Shown here piece by piece: positions 1 through 12,468 of a stretch of 64,000 bases of DNA. A program made the translations under genes and the position numbers. Below the pieces are notes generated by a model. It ran no database searches. It worked only from the letters and a program-made list of their open reading frames with translations, and had not been told where the DNA came from. The stretch comes from Patagioenas fasciata (lineage: Eukaryota > Chordata > Aves > Columbiformes > Columbidae): contig NC_092520.1 in assembly GCF_037038585.1 (NCBI RefSeq), positions 151,465,104 through 151,529,103 on the forward strand, written 5' to 3'. Position 1 is the first letter of the stretch. Each line of letters begins with the position of its first letter.

Positions 1-273
1 AAAAAGAGGAACTCTGATTTTTCTGGTCTGGAGCAGTGGACTATCTGTTTACAATAAATAAAGCAGATAAAGGAATGCTTGCATGCATTCCGTATTTACC
101 ATCAAATCTAAAGAGTAGGGCTTATATAAGGCCTCAGGCTATTAAAAAACCTTCCACATGTTCTAGCCTGGCCTGAATTAATCTGTCTGTGGGAGCTTTG
201 CTTCTGGGTCACATCTGTAGATGAATCGAGAGAATTGTCCTAGATGTCATTCAGTTTTTACTGCAGCTGCTTT

Positions 274-436
274 AAAACAAACAAACAAAACAACAAGAAA
301 CCAAAACAACAACCACAAAAAACAACAAAACAAAAAAAACTACAACCAAAACCACACAACAAATAAAACCCACACAAACCCTGCAAAACAAACAAATGAA
401 ACCATAAACAAACACCACAACAAAAAAGTACAAACC
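274..436. repeat. A/C-rich low-complexity tract
   Basis: About 160 bp in which the + strand is almost only A and C: runs of (AAAC)n, (AACA)n and CAACAA-like units with very few G or T. Any translation of it, such as a lysine/asparagine/threonine-rich frame, is a composition artefact. Lying in an intron, it has no visible function. Confidence 0.85.
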
Positions 437-2031
437 TCAGCTGAATCAGCACAAAATCTTGGCTTTATCCTTTTGACTTTCTGAATTAACTCTTAATTGA
501 GATCAAGAAATATTAATTATGTATTGTAAATAATGCCTAGTACTGTCTGGCTTTTCAGTTAATACTTTAAGTTTTTAATGAAGAAGTAGTGCAATAACCC
601 ATTGGCATTCAGTGCGTTAGCTTTCCCCCAGGTTTCTCAACCTTGAGCGATTTGTCTCTTCAGGCTTGGAGAGTTGTGTCCCCAAGGCACTGACATAGAA
701 GTTAAATTGTCTGTAAAGACAAAAAGGAACCAGCCAGGCTTTATAAGGCTCTGATTTATAGGGAGCCAGCAATTGATACCTCTTTTGAGGTCAGTGCAGT
801 CTGCATGGGAAAAGAAACAATAAGATGCCTGGGCGTCTTAGGCCCTCCCTTCTGCTGAAAGCAGGATGGGTGTGTAGTGTTGATACACATATTAATTAGG
901 TATTTGAAATGTTGAGGATTGCCCATGTTCCCTGTGTTACCATCCCTTTATTTCCTTTCTCTCTCTAAAGCAGTTTATGCTGCACGTGACCCTCAGCATA
1001 TGCCCAGATCTTACCTGTATCATGTGAGAAGCGTTACCTCCAGTGAACATTCTCTAGCAAAGCACGTGGCCTTTAAAAAAATGCCCTGATATGTGGGAAT
1101 AGCTAGAATAACTAATGCCCGATCCTTGTATGTCAATGTTGCGCCCACATCTGTTTGTTAACCTGCTGAGGATCTAGCGTTGCATCACACTGAGCTAAGA
1201 TATTTTGCTGGGACTGGGCAGCTACCGGTCCACGTAGTAGCTGTGGTGGTACTTTGTCTCTATTGTTCATTTTTATCATGGTCAAATAATATGCGGGTTC
1301 CCTCTAAAGACCAACTTTTATTTTCCTTAAGAGAGGAAAGACACAAGTTAAGATGGGTGGATCAGGAACAGAGCAGAAGCTGAAGGAATATGTATTGAGG
1401 AATATTAGGGTGTCTTAAATCTCACCACAGTCCCTCTACCCAATTGTCCCCACCGACTATCGGTGGCTCTCTCCTCCCTACCCTCCTCCCTACCATGAGC
1501 TGCTGAGTCACTGCTCAAAGGCGCTTGGCTTTTGCCACTGCACAGCATACGACTTCAGGGGAATGTAGGCTGCCTTGAGTATGTCCCTAGTTGGTGCTTT
1601 TTTTAGTTCATTATCAAAAAGAAGCTTGCTACAATCACCAGCACTCACAAGCCCATAGAAGTGTGGCTTTGGAATATTTCTTTATATGCTTGATGTTGAA
1701 GCAATCACAGCAGCAAAGGTACACTGCCAGTGGTATGTTAAGAGCTGTTACCAGGTGTGTGTGTCCCTGCTCTTTTCACTAGTGTCAGATCACAGACATA
1801 GTCTGGTTTGTTGTGATGTGCTGCAGACAGGAAATAAATTCGTTTTGACTTGTGGAAGGGCAGAACTGAGCAGAGAGGAAGGTGGGATAGAGCTTCATGA
1901 GACTGCAGGTTTTATCCCCACTTATTTTGTTGTTCAATTACTGTTCTAAGTCTGTATCACCTGTGGAAATAAAAAAGTTGCTGTGATAGTATTAGCTTAT
2001 ATTACAGTGACAATATTTCCTACTGTTGCAG

Positions 2032-2551
2032 CCTCACCTGGAGCCCTGTGTGCAGTTCTGGACACCATAAGATAAAAAGGATATAAAGCTACTGGAGAAT
2101 GTCCAGAGGAGGGCTATGAAGTTGGTGAAGGGTTTGGAGGGGAAGCCGTATGATGAGCAGCTAAAGTCCCTGGGTTTGTTCAGCCTGGAGGAAACTGAGG
2201 GGAGACCTCATGGCAGCTACAGCTTCCTCACAAGGGGAGGAGGAGGGGCAGGTGCTGATCTCTTCTCTCTGGTGACCAGTGACAGAACCCGAGGGAATGA
2301 CAGGAAGATGTGCCAGGAGAGGTTTAGGTTGGACATTAGGAAAAGGTTCTTCACCCAGAGGGTGGTGGAGCACTGGAACAGGCTCCCCCGGGAGGTGTCA
2401 CGGCCCTAAGCCTGACAGTGTTCAAGAAGAGACTGGACAAGCCCTCAGACACATGGTGTGAACTGTGGGGTTGTCCTGTGCAGGGACAGGAGTTGGACTC
2501 GATGATCCTTGTGGGTCCCCTCCAACTCAGGACATTCTATGATTCTGTGAT
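2032..2551 (+). mobile_element. CR1 LINE 3' fragment
   Basis: 5'-truncated CR1 non-LTR retrotransposon. Translated pieces match the C-terminal part of CR1 ORF2 downstream of the reverse transcriptase: an EPCVQFWTP-like segment, then [31 protein letters not shown] and HWNRLPREV. The frame is broken by stops and indels (for example after [12 protein letters not shown]). The 3' end is the diagnostic pair of 8-bp units ATTCTATG-ATTCTGTG at about 2533-2551. It is inserted in sense in the BCL2L13 intron. An old, dead copy. Confidence 0.93.
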
Positions 2552-5425
2552 ACTTCATCAACATCCTAATGATCAAAGGAGCGAATGTACAATCTCAGAG
2601 TGCGTGAGCAGTGGGCTGCCTCTCCATCCTCAGCATAGGGTGGTGGAAGGTCACCACAGGGACTGACTCCCTGCTGTGCAGCTCTCAAGCCTCTGCTGGA
2701 ACAGCACAGGTTGGCGGTGTGTGTGTGTGGAGTCCTGTCCTCATGTGCTGTGCTCAGTATTTGCCTACACTGCTCAGTATTTGATCTCTTTAGATGTGTT
2801 AACCTCTGCCTTAAGTTTGTTAGCTCTTCTTTTCCATTGCACGCCGTTTGTAGTGCTGGTTGCTTCCGCCTGGGTCCTGGAGCTCTGTTTTGTTTTGATG
2901 GCCTGAGCTGCATTGCCAAAAAAATTGAGTTCTTCTAGTGAAATGTGCCTTTCGAGAGGGTACTGTCACTGTTCACAGAGCAGAATTTGCTTTGTGTTTG
3001 TTGATATGTGTGTGGTGTTAGAACATTTTCACAAATTTAATGCTTTATACATTTTTATTTCATCCTGAATCAAGACTTCGTGGTGACGCTTAAGTGATTA
3101 GCGAACAGCTGGATCACTTTTAATCCTTCCCCTGAGGAACTCTGTTTATCATTTCAGAGTTTCTGAACATGTTACCAAGCTGGATGATGTTTCCCATGTC
3201 CAAGCAATTTAAAGGCATTTAGGAAGAAAAGTTCCTTTTGAAGTGTTGTATGAGATTCCTTTGTTCATGCACAAATATCTTCCAAAATTCCACAGACTGA
3301 GAAGATGAGATTTAAATCCCACCCCTGACAAAATATATTACAAAATCCTGCATTCCTAGTGCTGTCCTGTACTACAGCCTGCACCATTGCGTGGAAATCT
3401 ACGAGAATGGGTTCATGAAATTTTGCGAAATGGCAAGGTGTTTTGGGGGACTGGAGAGAGAAACCTCACTCCCATACTCAACTCAGGCTCCACTGACCCT
3501 TTTTCAACAAAGTCTATTGATACGGTAATAATTTCTACAGTAAAAAACGTTACTGCTGTAAGTTGCACAGCTCTCTCAGGTGCCAGTTCCGTGCTTTTGG
3601 CAGGGGTCCACTCCCGCTTCATTTGCTCTCGCTGCAGCTCCTGCCAGTGACCTGCAGTGTTTGTGCTGTCTCTCCTCTGCCAGCTTGCTTTGTGGCTTTT
3701 CAGTATTTGGGGTTTTTTTGTATGGGGGTGTGTGTGTTTGTGTGGAGATCCTGCTCCCTTCTAGGGAAGTGAGGAGTTGCAGTGTGTCTGGTGTCTCTGT
3801 GGGGAGTTTGCCTACTCAGAAACCATGGACTTGTAGGACCTGAACTCCTTACAGATTAGGAATTAAGTGATAGTTGGGAGTTACCAAAGCTGAAATGCAT
3901 TTTCCTTTCCTTCTGCTCCCTGAGCAGGGCACTGCTATTGATGCGGCTCTTTTGGCACCGGTGCGAGCAGGTGCAGCTGCTGGCCCTGCTCCATCCCTGA
4001 TCGCACTCGCACACTGGGGTGGCTCAGTGGACCAGGCTGGATGCTGATGAGGGTTCAGAACAACTCAGCAAAATAAAGACTGTGTTTGTTTTCAACTTGG
4101 ATCGGTTCCTGACACAGACAACTGTGTGGATCCATAGAAAGTTGTGAAACAGCTGAGGAGGTGTCTTGCAGTCATCACTGGGAGACTGGAGCAGAACCAA
4201 CCCCCAAATTTGCAGGTGTTGGGAAGGGTTTAAAAAAGAGGGGGACAACTGCTTGAAGTGCTTGAGGAGAACTATTGCATATGGAAGGGAGAAGGAAGAA
4301 AGAGAATTAATAGGTATTATATTTTTTTTTTTCTTCATGTTATCATGGGACTGTACAGGAAAGCTTAGTGATTGAATGAGGAATTTGCACAGAAGGGACT
4401 CCTAGCACTGCAGTTCTTGACAAAATGTTCAAGTAATTTTCGTGAAGAGCAGGAAAGTAATTGAATCTTTTTTTTAATGGTTTCACAGACTTCTGTTGTA
4501 TGGCATAACTTGGGGTTCCTCTCTGCTCCTATCTCCTGTTTTTGTGTTTTTGGTATCACACATCTTAGGTTCTTATCTGCACTTCATTTTTTTTCCTCTT
4601 TCCCCTTGAAGGAGGTCTCTTCTGTGTTACGTACTTAGTAGTCCATGCATGACTAGGATCAACAACGCTGTTCTTTCTGTAAGGAGGGAATCAGTCAGTA
4701 TTTTACACCTGCAGTTTCTCCAGCTGGAGCCCACTGTCAAATTTTTAGGGTGCCTACAGACTTTTCCTAGCTAAATAAAAGCAAGCCCTGAGAGCACCTT
4801 TGCATGTCCGTGCTTATTTTTTTGTTTTAACTTGTGTGGCCAAAATGATGATGACAATCTTGGAAAGTGAACTCATGTAAGAATAACTGATCTCGTTTTT
4901 GTAAAATACTAGAACTACTGTAGGTGCCAGCTTGTTGGTACAGAGTAGAAACAAAGGCCTCAGATAGCACTGGAAAAGTGATAAAATTGATGTAAGAGAA
5001 ACACTCTTGGATGAAAATGGACAAGCAATATGGAGCACTTGCATAGAATGGAGGAGTGGTGTTCAGCTGGGCTCATGTACCTGCATTTGCTTTCTTCTTC
5101 AGTTTGGTTTCAGACTTTGGTATCTTATTCTCTGCTTAATAATGCCCACATGGTATGTTTTGGTGATGTACTCGGTGATGCAGTAATGTCAGGGAAGGGA
5201 AGAGCTCCCAGCAGAGCTCTTACAAGTTGTTCTGTTCTCTGGAAATGCCAGCTGGATTTTCTAATTTCTTATTCTAAAATGTAGGTCAGGCAGCTGCTGC
5301 TTCTGCAGAGGCCCTCTCATCTTTCTTCCAGCCCCACCAAGTTTCCAGTGTCCTGTTCCTTCCTGTATGGGGGAGGTAATGCAGAAGCCATCACTCACAT
5401 GTTGTGTCCTCCTTTTCCTTCATAG

Positions 5426-6238
5426 GGGACAGTCTTTACATTGGAATCTGAAGAGGAGGAGTACCCCGGGCTGATCGCAGAGGACAGTAATGACATCTAC
5501 ATCCTGACCAGTGACAACTCGGGACAGGTGAGCCCCCCGGAGTCCCCCACGGTGACCACGTCGTGGCAGTCGGAGAGCCTGCCCGTCTCCCTGTCAGCGA
5601 GCCAGAGCTGGCACACGGAGAGCCTGCCTGTCTCCCTGGGACCTGAGTCCTGGCAGCAAGTGGCCATGGATCCTGAAGAAGTCAAAAGCCTGGACAGCAA
5701 CGGAGGAGGTGAAGAAAGGAGTGAGAACAACTCTTCCAACTCGGATATTGTTCACGTGGAGAAGGAAGAGATACCAGAGGGGATTGAGGAAGCAGCGGTG
5801 TCAGCTGTCGCTGCAGAGACCGTGCAAGCAGCGTTTCCAGAAACCCCCGTGTCTTTACAGGAAGCAAAACCTCAAGCTGAAATTGCTTCTGTTGAAAAAG
5901 CACATCCTTCTGCACTTCTTCATACGAAACAGGAGGAAAAGGGAAAAGTGGCTGAAGAGCTTGTTGAACCTGAAATCCCCATATTAAGTAAACCTGTCCC
6001 AAAGTTAGCCCCAGCAGAAGAAAAGGCTGCACCAGAACCTGAGAAAATACTGCTTCCAGGGGAAAAAAAAGTGGGGAAAGAGGCCCGTTTGGAAGAAATA
6101 GAAGAGAAATCCTCTGCTGCAGAGGAGAAGCCTATCTTATTGCCGGAGGGGAAATCTATATTGCTGTACGGTGGGGCTGCTGCGGTAGCTATATTAGCTG
6201 TAGCAGTCGGAGTAGCGCTGGCGCTTAGAAAAAAGTAA
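5426..6238 (+). CDS. BCL2L13: BCL2L13 (Bcl-rambo) last coding exon, C-terminal 270 residues
   Basis: Encodes the long disordered tail and membrane anchor of BCL2L13, a mitochondrial outer-membrane BCL2-family protein known in mammals as a mitophagy receptor (a functional counterpart of yeast Atg32) and apoptosis modulator. The exon starts after TTCCTTCATAG in phase 0 with GTVFTLESEEEEYPG, so it has no start codon of its own. Visible features in order: an acidic patch; two near-identical units SWQSESLPVSL and SWHTESLPVSL; SWQQVAMDPEEV, whose W-x-x-V (Trp at 5651-5653) sits at the known LC3-interacting region; a Glu/Pro/Ala-rich middle; and a C-terminal hydrophobic helix SILLYGGAAAVAILAVAVG followed by a short basic RKK end, typical of a tail-anchored protein. 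The stop is TAA at 6236-6238. The frame is intact. The middle section (about 5800-6150) is the part least like what I recall of the human protein. Identity is very secure from the conserved segments, the anchor and the neighbouring genes. Confidence 0.97.
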   Translation, partial: GTVFTLESEEEEYPGLIAEDSNDIYILTSDNSGQVSPPESPTVTTSWQSESLPVSLSASQSWHTESLPVSLGPESWQQVAMDPEEVKSLDSNGGGEERSENNSSNSDIVHVEKEEIPEGIEEAAVSAVAAETVQAAFPETPVSLQEAKPQAEIASVEKAHPSALLHTKQEEKGKVAEELVEPEIPILSKPVPKLAPAEEKAAPEPEKILLPGEKKVGKEARLEEIEEKSSAAEEKPILLPEGKSILLYGGAAAVAILAVAVGVALALRKK

Positions 6239-6465
6239 CGGAGGAGGAGGAGGAGGTGGGAGGGAGAAGAGAGCAGGATCCCATTTTTGTAGTTGTGTTA
6301 CCTAAAGGTTGAGCTGCCTGCTGTTTAATTGGACATTTGAGTAACTTACTGGTGATGGGGTGAGGTTGTTCAAGAAGCCTCCAGCTGTGGACAATCATGT
6401 TTTTAGTAGAACTGGGGCGGGGACTGGTTTTTCGTGATTAAAGTACGGGGTATTTTTAAAAAAAT

Positions 6466-6471
6466 AATAAA
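6466..6471 (+). terminator. BCL2L13: Candidate proximal poly(A) signal of BCL2L13
   Basis: AATAAA in an A/T-rich context 228 bases after the stop codon. It would give a short 3'UTR of about 250 nt. There is no strong GU-rich element just downstream, so its use is uncertain. Confidence 0.4.
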
Positions 6472-9461
6472 TTCTGCAAATTTAAGAACTGAAGTGCAGG
6501 TGCTGAAGAAAGGGGTGCTTGTACTCTAGGAACTGGAATGGAGAATCCCTAGGGGAAGGGGAGAACCAGCTGCTGCCAACCCCTAGAGTTTCTGGCATCT
6601 CCGACTGACCGCCATTGCAGCTGTGCTGTCTTGTCACTCCCCATCGTGCCCCCAAGCCCTCCCTAACAAACAGTCCTGTAGCGAGAGGCTGGTCTCCCTT
6701 TTGTCTCAGCTTCCTCTCAGGTACAGCACTGCTCCTCCTAACCTCGCAGGTTCCTCCGAAGCCCCAGTGGGAGAGTGCTTATTCTTACCTCTTTGCTCAC
6801 ACTGGTTTTGACCCCTAATATTTAACTGGAGCCCCATCCTGTAACGATGCTGTCTCTCTGTAGCTGTGCTATCTCTGAGCATCCCAGTGTTCTTGGGGAA
6901 GAAGAGCAGGACAGCGCTTCGGCCGCCCAGGAGGGTGGGAGGAACACTGCTGTTTGCTGGTTTGAGAATCCATTTGCTCTGCTCCTGCCCAGCTCGCTTT
7001 CCTGCCACCCTTGAGGTACCAAAAACCTTGCTGGACACTGTGCCGTTCTGATCAGTACTTGTGACACCTGGGTAGATTCAGCAAAGATACAGCAAAACTA
7101 GGTGGAAGTGGGGCTGATGCCTCCTGTGCAATTCAAAAGTTAAGTGCTTGCTGTCCTGTATCACGCTGCAGCCTCTATCGTCTTTCCCAGGTTAAGCACA
7201 GAGTATATTTTGGTCTGAACTTGGTCTTGGCTGTGACAGAATCCCTGATAAAGCAATGGATTCTAGTAACTGAGCAAAGCAGCATTAAATATCTCCTCTA
7301 TCTGCCTGTTCATGACCTGACGCAGAGTGTTGTTCAGTGTCATTGCTTTTGTGACTATGAATCTGCAATTAACTAAACTTACAGGTTCACAAATGACGAG
7401 AAGGTTACTTGGGCAAAAAGTAAATCCCTCTTCCTGCACTCACAACACTTGAAATGTGTGTGAAGAGAAACCTTCTGAGTATTGCCGTATGCGTTAGTTC
7501 CATCAGATCCAACCATAAATGTTCCTCTTCCAGTGCGCGCTTCTGTATCCCTGTCCCTGCGGCAGCTCTGTGGGCAAGACCTGCGGCTTTCCAGGCAAAA
7601 GTACTGAGGCACCTCTGAGGGTTTGTGCTGACGCCAAGGCTTAGACCAGGTGGAGGTAGGTGAGAGGGAGCTCGGGAAAATGTAAAAATTGAAATGTGGG
7701 CTTACAGGAAGCTTACTCTTCGTGAAGCACAAAGACAAGGTACTTTATTTCTAAATAACCTTATCTAGAGTATGTCTCCTAGTGAGCCTGGTTTTTTTTA
7801 AGTGATCGGAGAACCAAGAGACTTTAGCACATTCTCTACTTTGTGATATTCTTGCTACACTTTCCTATCCCACCCATATCACAGGATGCTGGGAAGTTAC
7901 TAAGAACCTGGCAGATCATGAGGATTTTTGTTTGTTTAAGCTTTTTGAGAGTGGATTTTTTAGAAAACGACTTGGATTTTGAATTCTGTGTGAAGTTGAA
8001 TACTGAGAGGAAGGATGGTCATGTACGTAGTGTTGCTGCGGACTGAACTCAGGAGCTTTGGAGTTCTGGACTTAACTGTTGATCATCGATTTTTCTTTTT
8101 CCATATACAAAAGGTAACAGGTTGGCCTTAAAAGAAAAAGAAACCCTTTATCATGTTACAAAATGGAATTTTTTTTGTTATTTGCAATTTCCTGGTGCCC
8201 TGTTGGTCCTCTCATTGCTGTGCTGTGTGCCCAGAACATGTCTCTGGGACCTCCTCACACCATGGACTCTCTAGTGTCTGCCTTCCCACGGCCGCGGTTC
8301 CCTCTCCCGGCACCTCACAGGAGCTTCCCTCACACGGAGAAATGTCTTTATGCTCCTTTTGTCACAGAAGTGCACAAACGTTTACAGCGCTGCGTCATTT
8401 CGTGTGTCAGAACAGCATTTTATTGCTACAGTCTGTGAGGGTACCTGGTTGTTCCTGTGTGACAAGGGCTGCTTTTCTGCCCAGTAAGATCCCCCAGCTG
8501 TAACAATGCAGCAGGTTACACAAAAGTACCCACATGCACTCTGAAGCTGAGCTGGATTTTTTTTTTTTTTGACATTCTGGATAACTTGTGCACAAACAGG
8601 GGCAGGGGAGGAGGACAGCTGGTTGTTTTTTTAGCTCTTCTCCGTATGTGGTTGTGTCAGTAGTGCAGGAGATGGGTACAGGATAGGCAAGAATAAATCC
8701 AAGCTGGCTGGGGACCAAGTCCCTGGCTTGGCACAAGGAGCCCTGTGGGGCATTAACTAAAAAGTATGTTCTTCCACATGCAGCAGTGAGAGGGTAGCAG
8801 CAGTAGTAAGGAAAACAAATTACTTTGTTTTGTTAAGTATTTTCATGGTGGAGTGGAAGCCTTGTGTTTGGTGTTGCTACATTTAATGGAGTATCAGCTG
8901 CACCATGTGTTTTGGTTGCTTGGTCCCTTTATATGTCTCATTTGAGGGTTTTATGGATTTGACAAGTCCACAAGAATTTGTACCCTCTTCTCCCCCACCC
9001 CACTGATAACGCATTTAGAAAATGTACCGTATGCGTCTCTTTCCTCTGGGAACACTCCATTAGCTAAAAAGGTCAGCTATGGGCTTGAATTCTGCAGTTT
9101 GAAGTCCAGGGGTGAGAGCTGGGACAGGCCCTGTGGATGTCACCAAAGGGTGGGTCAGCTCAGATGACAGCATTTTTACAGACTTGAGTGCCAGGCTGCT
9201 TGCTCTATTATAGGTGTGAATTAGAAAATGGAAGGGTGTTTACCTATATCTTCAAGTATATTAAAAAAAATCATAAACTGCAGGGTCTAATTACCCCAAC
9301 CTGTGTGTTGTTATCGCTCTTTAGTGGATGCCTTGCAGCTGGCAGAGGAAAGGTGGTAGCTATATATATTTTCAAAAGGGCATATTGAATTCCTCTCACT
9401 TGTGTTGCTTATCCCCTTCCCAAAAGTGCCTCAATATCTGTCCTCGAGTGGCCTGTACCTT

Positions 9462-9467
9462 AATAAA
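9462..9467 (+). terminator. BCL2L13: Candidate internal poly(A) signal of BCL2L13
   Basis: AATAAA in the middle of the putative long 3'UTR; a second one lies at 8692-8697. Either could give an intermediate transcript end. Nothing in the sequence chooses between them. Confidence 0.3.
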
Positions 9468-12207
9468 ATATCTACCTTAGACCCAAACTTTCTTCACTTT
9501 ATCCGTGTCTACAGCACACCCTAAAGCCGAGATGCTAAAACAGCACAGGACTGGATCTACGAAAAAGGGTTAAATACTTAAAAGAACTGCAGTGGGTAGC
9601 ATGCTAAATCAGGAGCTGTCAAGGGAAAGGCTTTCAAGATAAGGTGCAACTTAAATTTCAGTTGTGCTTAACTCTAGCCTGTGCTCACTGGAGTGTTGTG
9701 GCTGGGGAGTGGGCAAGGGCTTTCTTCAGTAAATGGTCCTGGAACTGCAACAGGCTGAAAGCAAAGACTGACACCCAGAATCCCTTTGTTGCAAAGCTCT
9801 CACTGCCTCTGGCAGCAGTAGGCTGTGCAAGAGCCTGGTCTCCTTCCCCCTGTGTCCCCCAAACATCGCAAGATACGGGCTGGGGAGCTGTAGTGGGCAC
9901 AGCAGGGCCAAGCTGCCCAGCTAGGGCAAAATCAGAGTATTACTGGGCATGCACAGAGAGGCAGCTTGGAAAAGTTCAGGTTTTGATTCTCATCGGCCTG
10001 GGTAGCTGCTGAGTAGGGGTTCTCAAGGGGATAATTTGGGTGATTAAAAAATATTGAAAAGAACTTAGAGCTACAATACTCAATCTGGCACAACGAAACA
10101 AACTAGAGCCAAGAAAGCAAAACTTCTGCAGGCTTCTGTCCCTTCAGTCACGCTGCTGCGTGCTCCAGGTACTGACCAGAAGCTCCCAGCGTGGAGCCAG
10201 GCAAAGCAGTGTGTGTGTTCTCTGTCTAGTATTGCACCCAGTTCTAGACATGAGTTTAACTTCTGGCTGGAGATGAAGTGCCTGTTGCTGTGGTGGTTGC
10301 AGTTTCTTTCCTAACCTGCCTTCTGAAGAGCACATGGACTACTCCAAGAATCCATCCTTGTTGTTTGTTAGGGCTTTTCATCCTGGTTGCAGGAAGTGGG
10401 GGCTGTGCTGAGGCACCTGCAGCTCAAGGGCTGGGTGGCAGCTGTAGAGCTGAGTGCTCTTGCACATGGCAAGTTCTGGTGCCAGAATAGTTTCCTTCCT
10501 TTTCCCATTGCTCTGATCACAACTGGGCTAACACTTTGGACTGTATTTTTACACTAATCAATGCTTTCTAATGGTCACAACTGAAAAATTCCACATTAGT
10601 ACTAAACAAGGGAGGTTCTGAAGTTTGTTTTTTTTTTCATTGTAATGGTTGTAGTAGACAATCTGAGGTCATAAACTTTCCCTACATTTTATTTCACCTA
10701 CAGCACTGTGGCAGTACTAACAAAGCCCTAGTAAGGTAGATCTTGCTATTTTAGCATTAAAAACAAATCGAAGTGCTTCTGGCAGCATAGGCTCACATTC
10801 ACTGAACTGAAGCAAGTTCATGCTACAGAATTTGAGTGTAATTACTAGATTGTTTTGCTGTGAAGTGTGGGAGGGGGCGTGTGTGGAGGGGTGAACACAG
10901 CCCCGTGTGCCATGCCTAGGTGGAGCCCACATCTGCAGTAGAATGTGTCCTTCCAAGCATGAAATGTACTGAAGGTCAACCCATCTACCTGTATGTAGCC
11001 CAACAGGAGCAGACACATACAACAGTAGTGTTGACTCCAGTAGGTTACATAGCAGGAGAAGGTTTCCCAGTGAAACATGGAGACGTGAGGCACATTAGCT
11101 CCCCTCCCTAGTGAAGGGAGCTGTGCAGGACTTTAATTTGGCTTGGTCAGTTACAAGAACAGTACTGCTTCGACTCCATGTATGTGTCTGTGCTTCAAAA
11201 TGCAAACCCTGTGTTGCCATAAAAAAAAAGGGATGGGGGGATTTATTGGCCTCTGGTAGAGCTAGCTCTCAGGCCCCTGCAGTGCAGGGACAGCAGCACT
11301 AGCTCTAGGCACAGGTAGTCACACATTTTGTGTCTCCTGAAGCAAACTCCTGCCTGTTGTACTTGGCTGGAGAAAGAGAAGTGCACCCACTTAGAAGGGG
11401 TCAGCTGTAGTGTTACCAATACATCACAAAGCCACTCAGATCCACCTCCTTAAGTTCAGTAATCTTTTCACTTTTTTTTTTTCCCCCTACTTCAAGCTGA
11501 CCCTCTCTCAGTCTCTTAGGTGGGCTGACTTGCTTCCTCCCAGCTAGAAAGGGCTGTGGTTATGCTGGAGAAGTGGGGGAACTAGAGTCAGCTTCCAGTG
11601 GAAGCTGCTTTTGATATCCCTGCAGTATCTGCAGGGGAGGGAAAGAACACTGCTGATTTGGACAGAACAAGCTGCAGGGGATGCATCTTACTGCTACACC
11701 TTTAGAGGGTTTCTCCCCATTTTTAACTTAGGTTATAAGCTTTTCTTCAAGTGTAGAGCAAAAACCTACTCAGACCAAAAGAATGCCACTTGATTTGTTA
11801 AGTAGCAAAGACTAATGCGACTGAGTGAAGCAGGCATGTTAGGGGATAGCTTCTAGGCTTCTGCTGGGTGTAAGCAAATAGTGAAGGACTTGCAGGGATT
11901 TTGGATTCTGTTCTCAAGAGGCCTACCCAGGGAAAGAGACCCTGACTGGTCCTCAAGTCACCCATTATCCAAGGAACTCATCGTTGTTCCTTTGAATATG
12001 CAAGCCCACTGAATATGTGCAGCCCACTTGGGGAAAACTGTCTAAAGCTTCTTGTGCCATTTGGTTAGTAACAGTGTTTCCACCTTAAAAAAACAAAGTT
12101 CTTTCCAGCTTCATTGTTCCATATTCAGTTGAAATGTGGGGTATGTACATTTTTTTCCCTCTGCTAATAGGACACTGCTGTAAGACCATGCCCCCAGGTT
12201 GCACTTT

Positions 12208-12213
12208 AATAAA
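12208..12213 (+). terminator. BCL2L13: Candidate distal poly(A) signal of BCL2L13
   Basis: AATAAA followed within about 30-50 bases by GTGTAG and CTTCTGTGCTTCT, a plausible U/GU-rich downstream element. It is the last + strand signal before the BID transcript end, so it marks the likeliest distal end of BCL2L13. Confidence 0.45.
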
Positions 12214-12282
12214 TGGTACAGTTTTCAAAAGCAAAGTGTAGACTACTTCTGTGCTTCTCCCTCCCCCTCACTCAGTGCAGCG

Positions 12283-12301
12283 CCCCCCCCCCAAAAAAAA
12301 A
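12283..12301. repeat. C10-A9 homopolymer pair
   Basis: Ten C followed directly by nine A on the + strand, in the short spacer between the convergent ends of BCL2L13 and BID. A site prone to length polymorphism and sequencing error. Confidence 0.9.
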
Positions 12302-12468
12302 GTGGTTTTACATAAGCAAGATTTGCGTATGTTTATCCCTAGTGCTGCTGCATGATAAGCAGTAGTAAATTAAAGGAATGCCATAAGAACTTGCACAAAA
12401 AACTATAACACAACAAAATCCCAGTGGAAACTGAAATTAAGAGCTGTATTGCCATGAGAACTGACAGT

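Larger units (their letters stand above)
1..5425 (+). other. BCL2L13: Last intron of BCL2L13 (3' part)
   Basis: Intronic sequence ending in a pyrimidine-rich stretch and the AG acceptor at 5424-5425. It holds an A/C-rich low-complexity block (about 274-436) and a CR1 LINE fragment (about 2032-2551). The remainder is AT-rich unique sequence. Reading frames here are short, overlap on both strands and resemble no known protein, so I call no gene. An upstream BCL2L13 exon could still be hidden if very short, but none with matching phase was recognised. Confidence 0.7.
1..12235 (+). other. BCL2L13: BCL2L13 gene, 3' part (last intron, last exon, 3'UTR)
   Basis: Gene-level span for the 3' portion of BCL2L13 (Bcl-rambo). 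The left edge of the window lies in the intron before the last coding exon: no segment encoding the preceding part of the protein (the end of the BCL-2-like fold) was found in 1-5425. The last exon begins at a clear acceptor at 5424-5425 and its reading frame ends at 6238. The 3' limit is inferred from an AATAAA at 12208-12213 and is uncertain, because earlier signals exist. Convergence with BID on the opposite strand fits the human gene order BCL2L13-BID-MICAL3. Gene identity is near certain; the 3' boundary is not. Confidence 0.8.
6239..12235 (+). other. BCL2L13: Probable BCL2L13 3'UTR
   Basis: Sequence between the BCL2L13 stop codon and the last + strand poly(A) signal before the convergent BID gene. 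It contains a short GGA repeat just after the stop (about 6240-6256), a T14 run at 8557-8570 and candidate AATAAA signals at 6466, 8692, 9462 and 12208. No splice-supported coding exon or recognisable repeat is visible. The short reading frames in it occur on both strands without homology and are taken as chance. Actual mRNA ends are unknown: a short form could end near 6.49 kb and a long one near 12.23 kb. Confidence 0.5.

Noticed and set aside
221-484. Asn/Lys/Thr-rich 87-codon frame
   Set aside because: Translation of the A/C-rich low-complexity tract.
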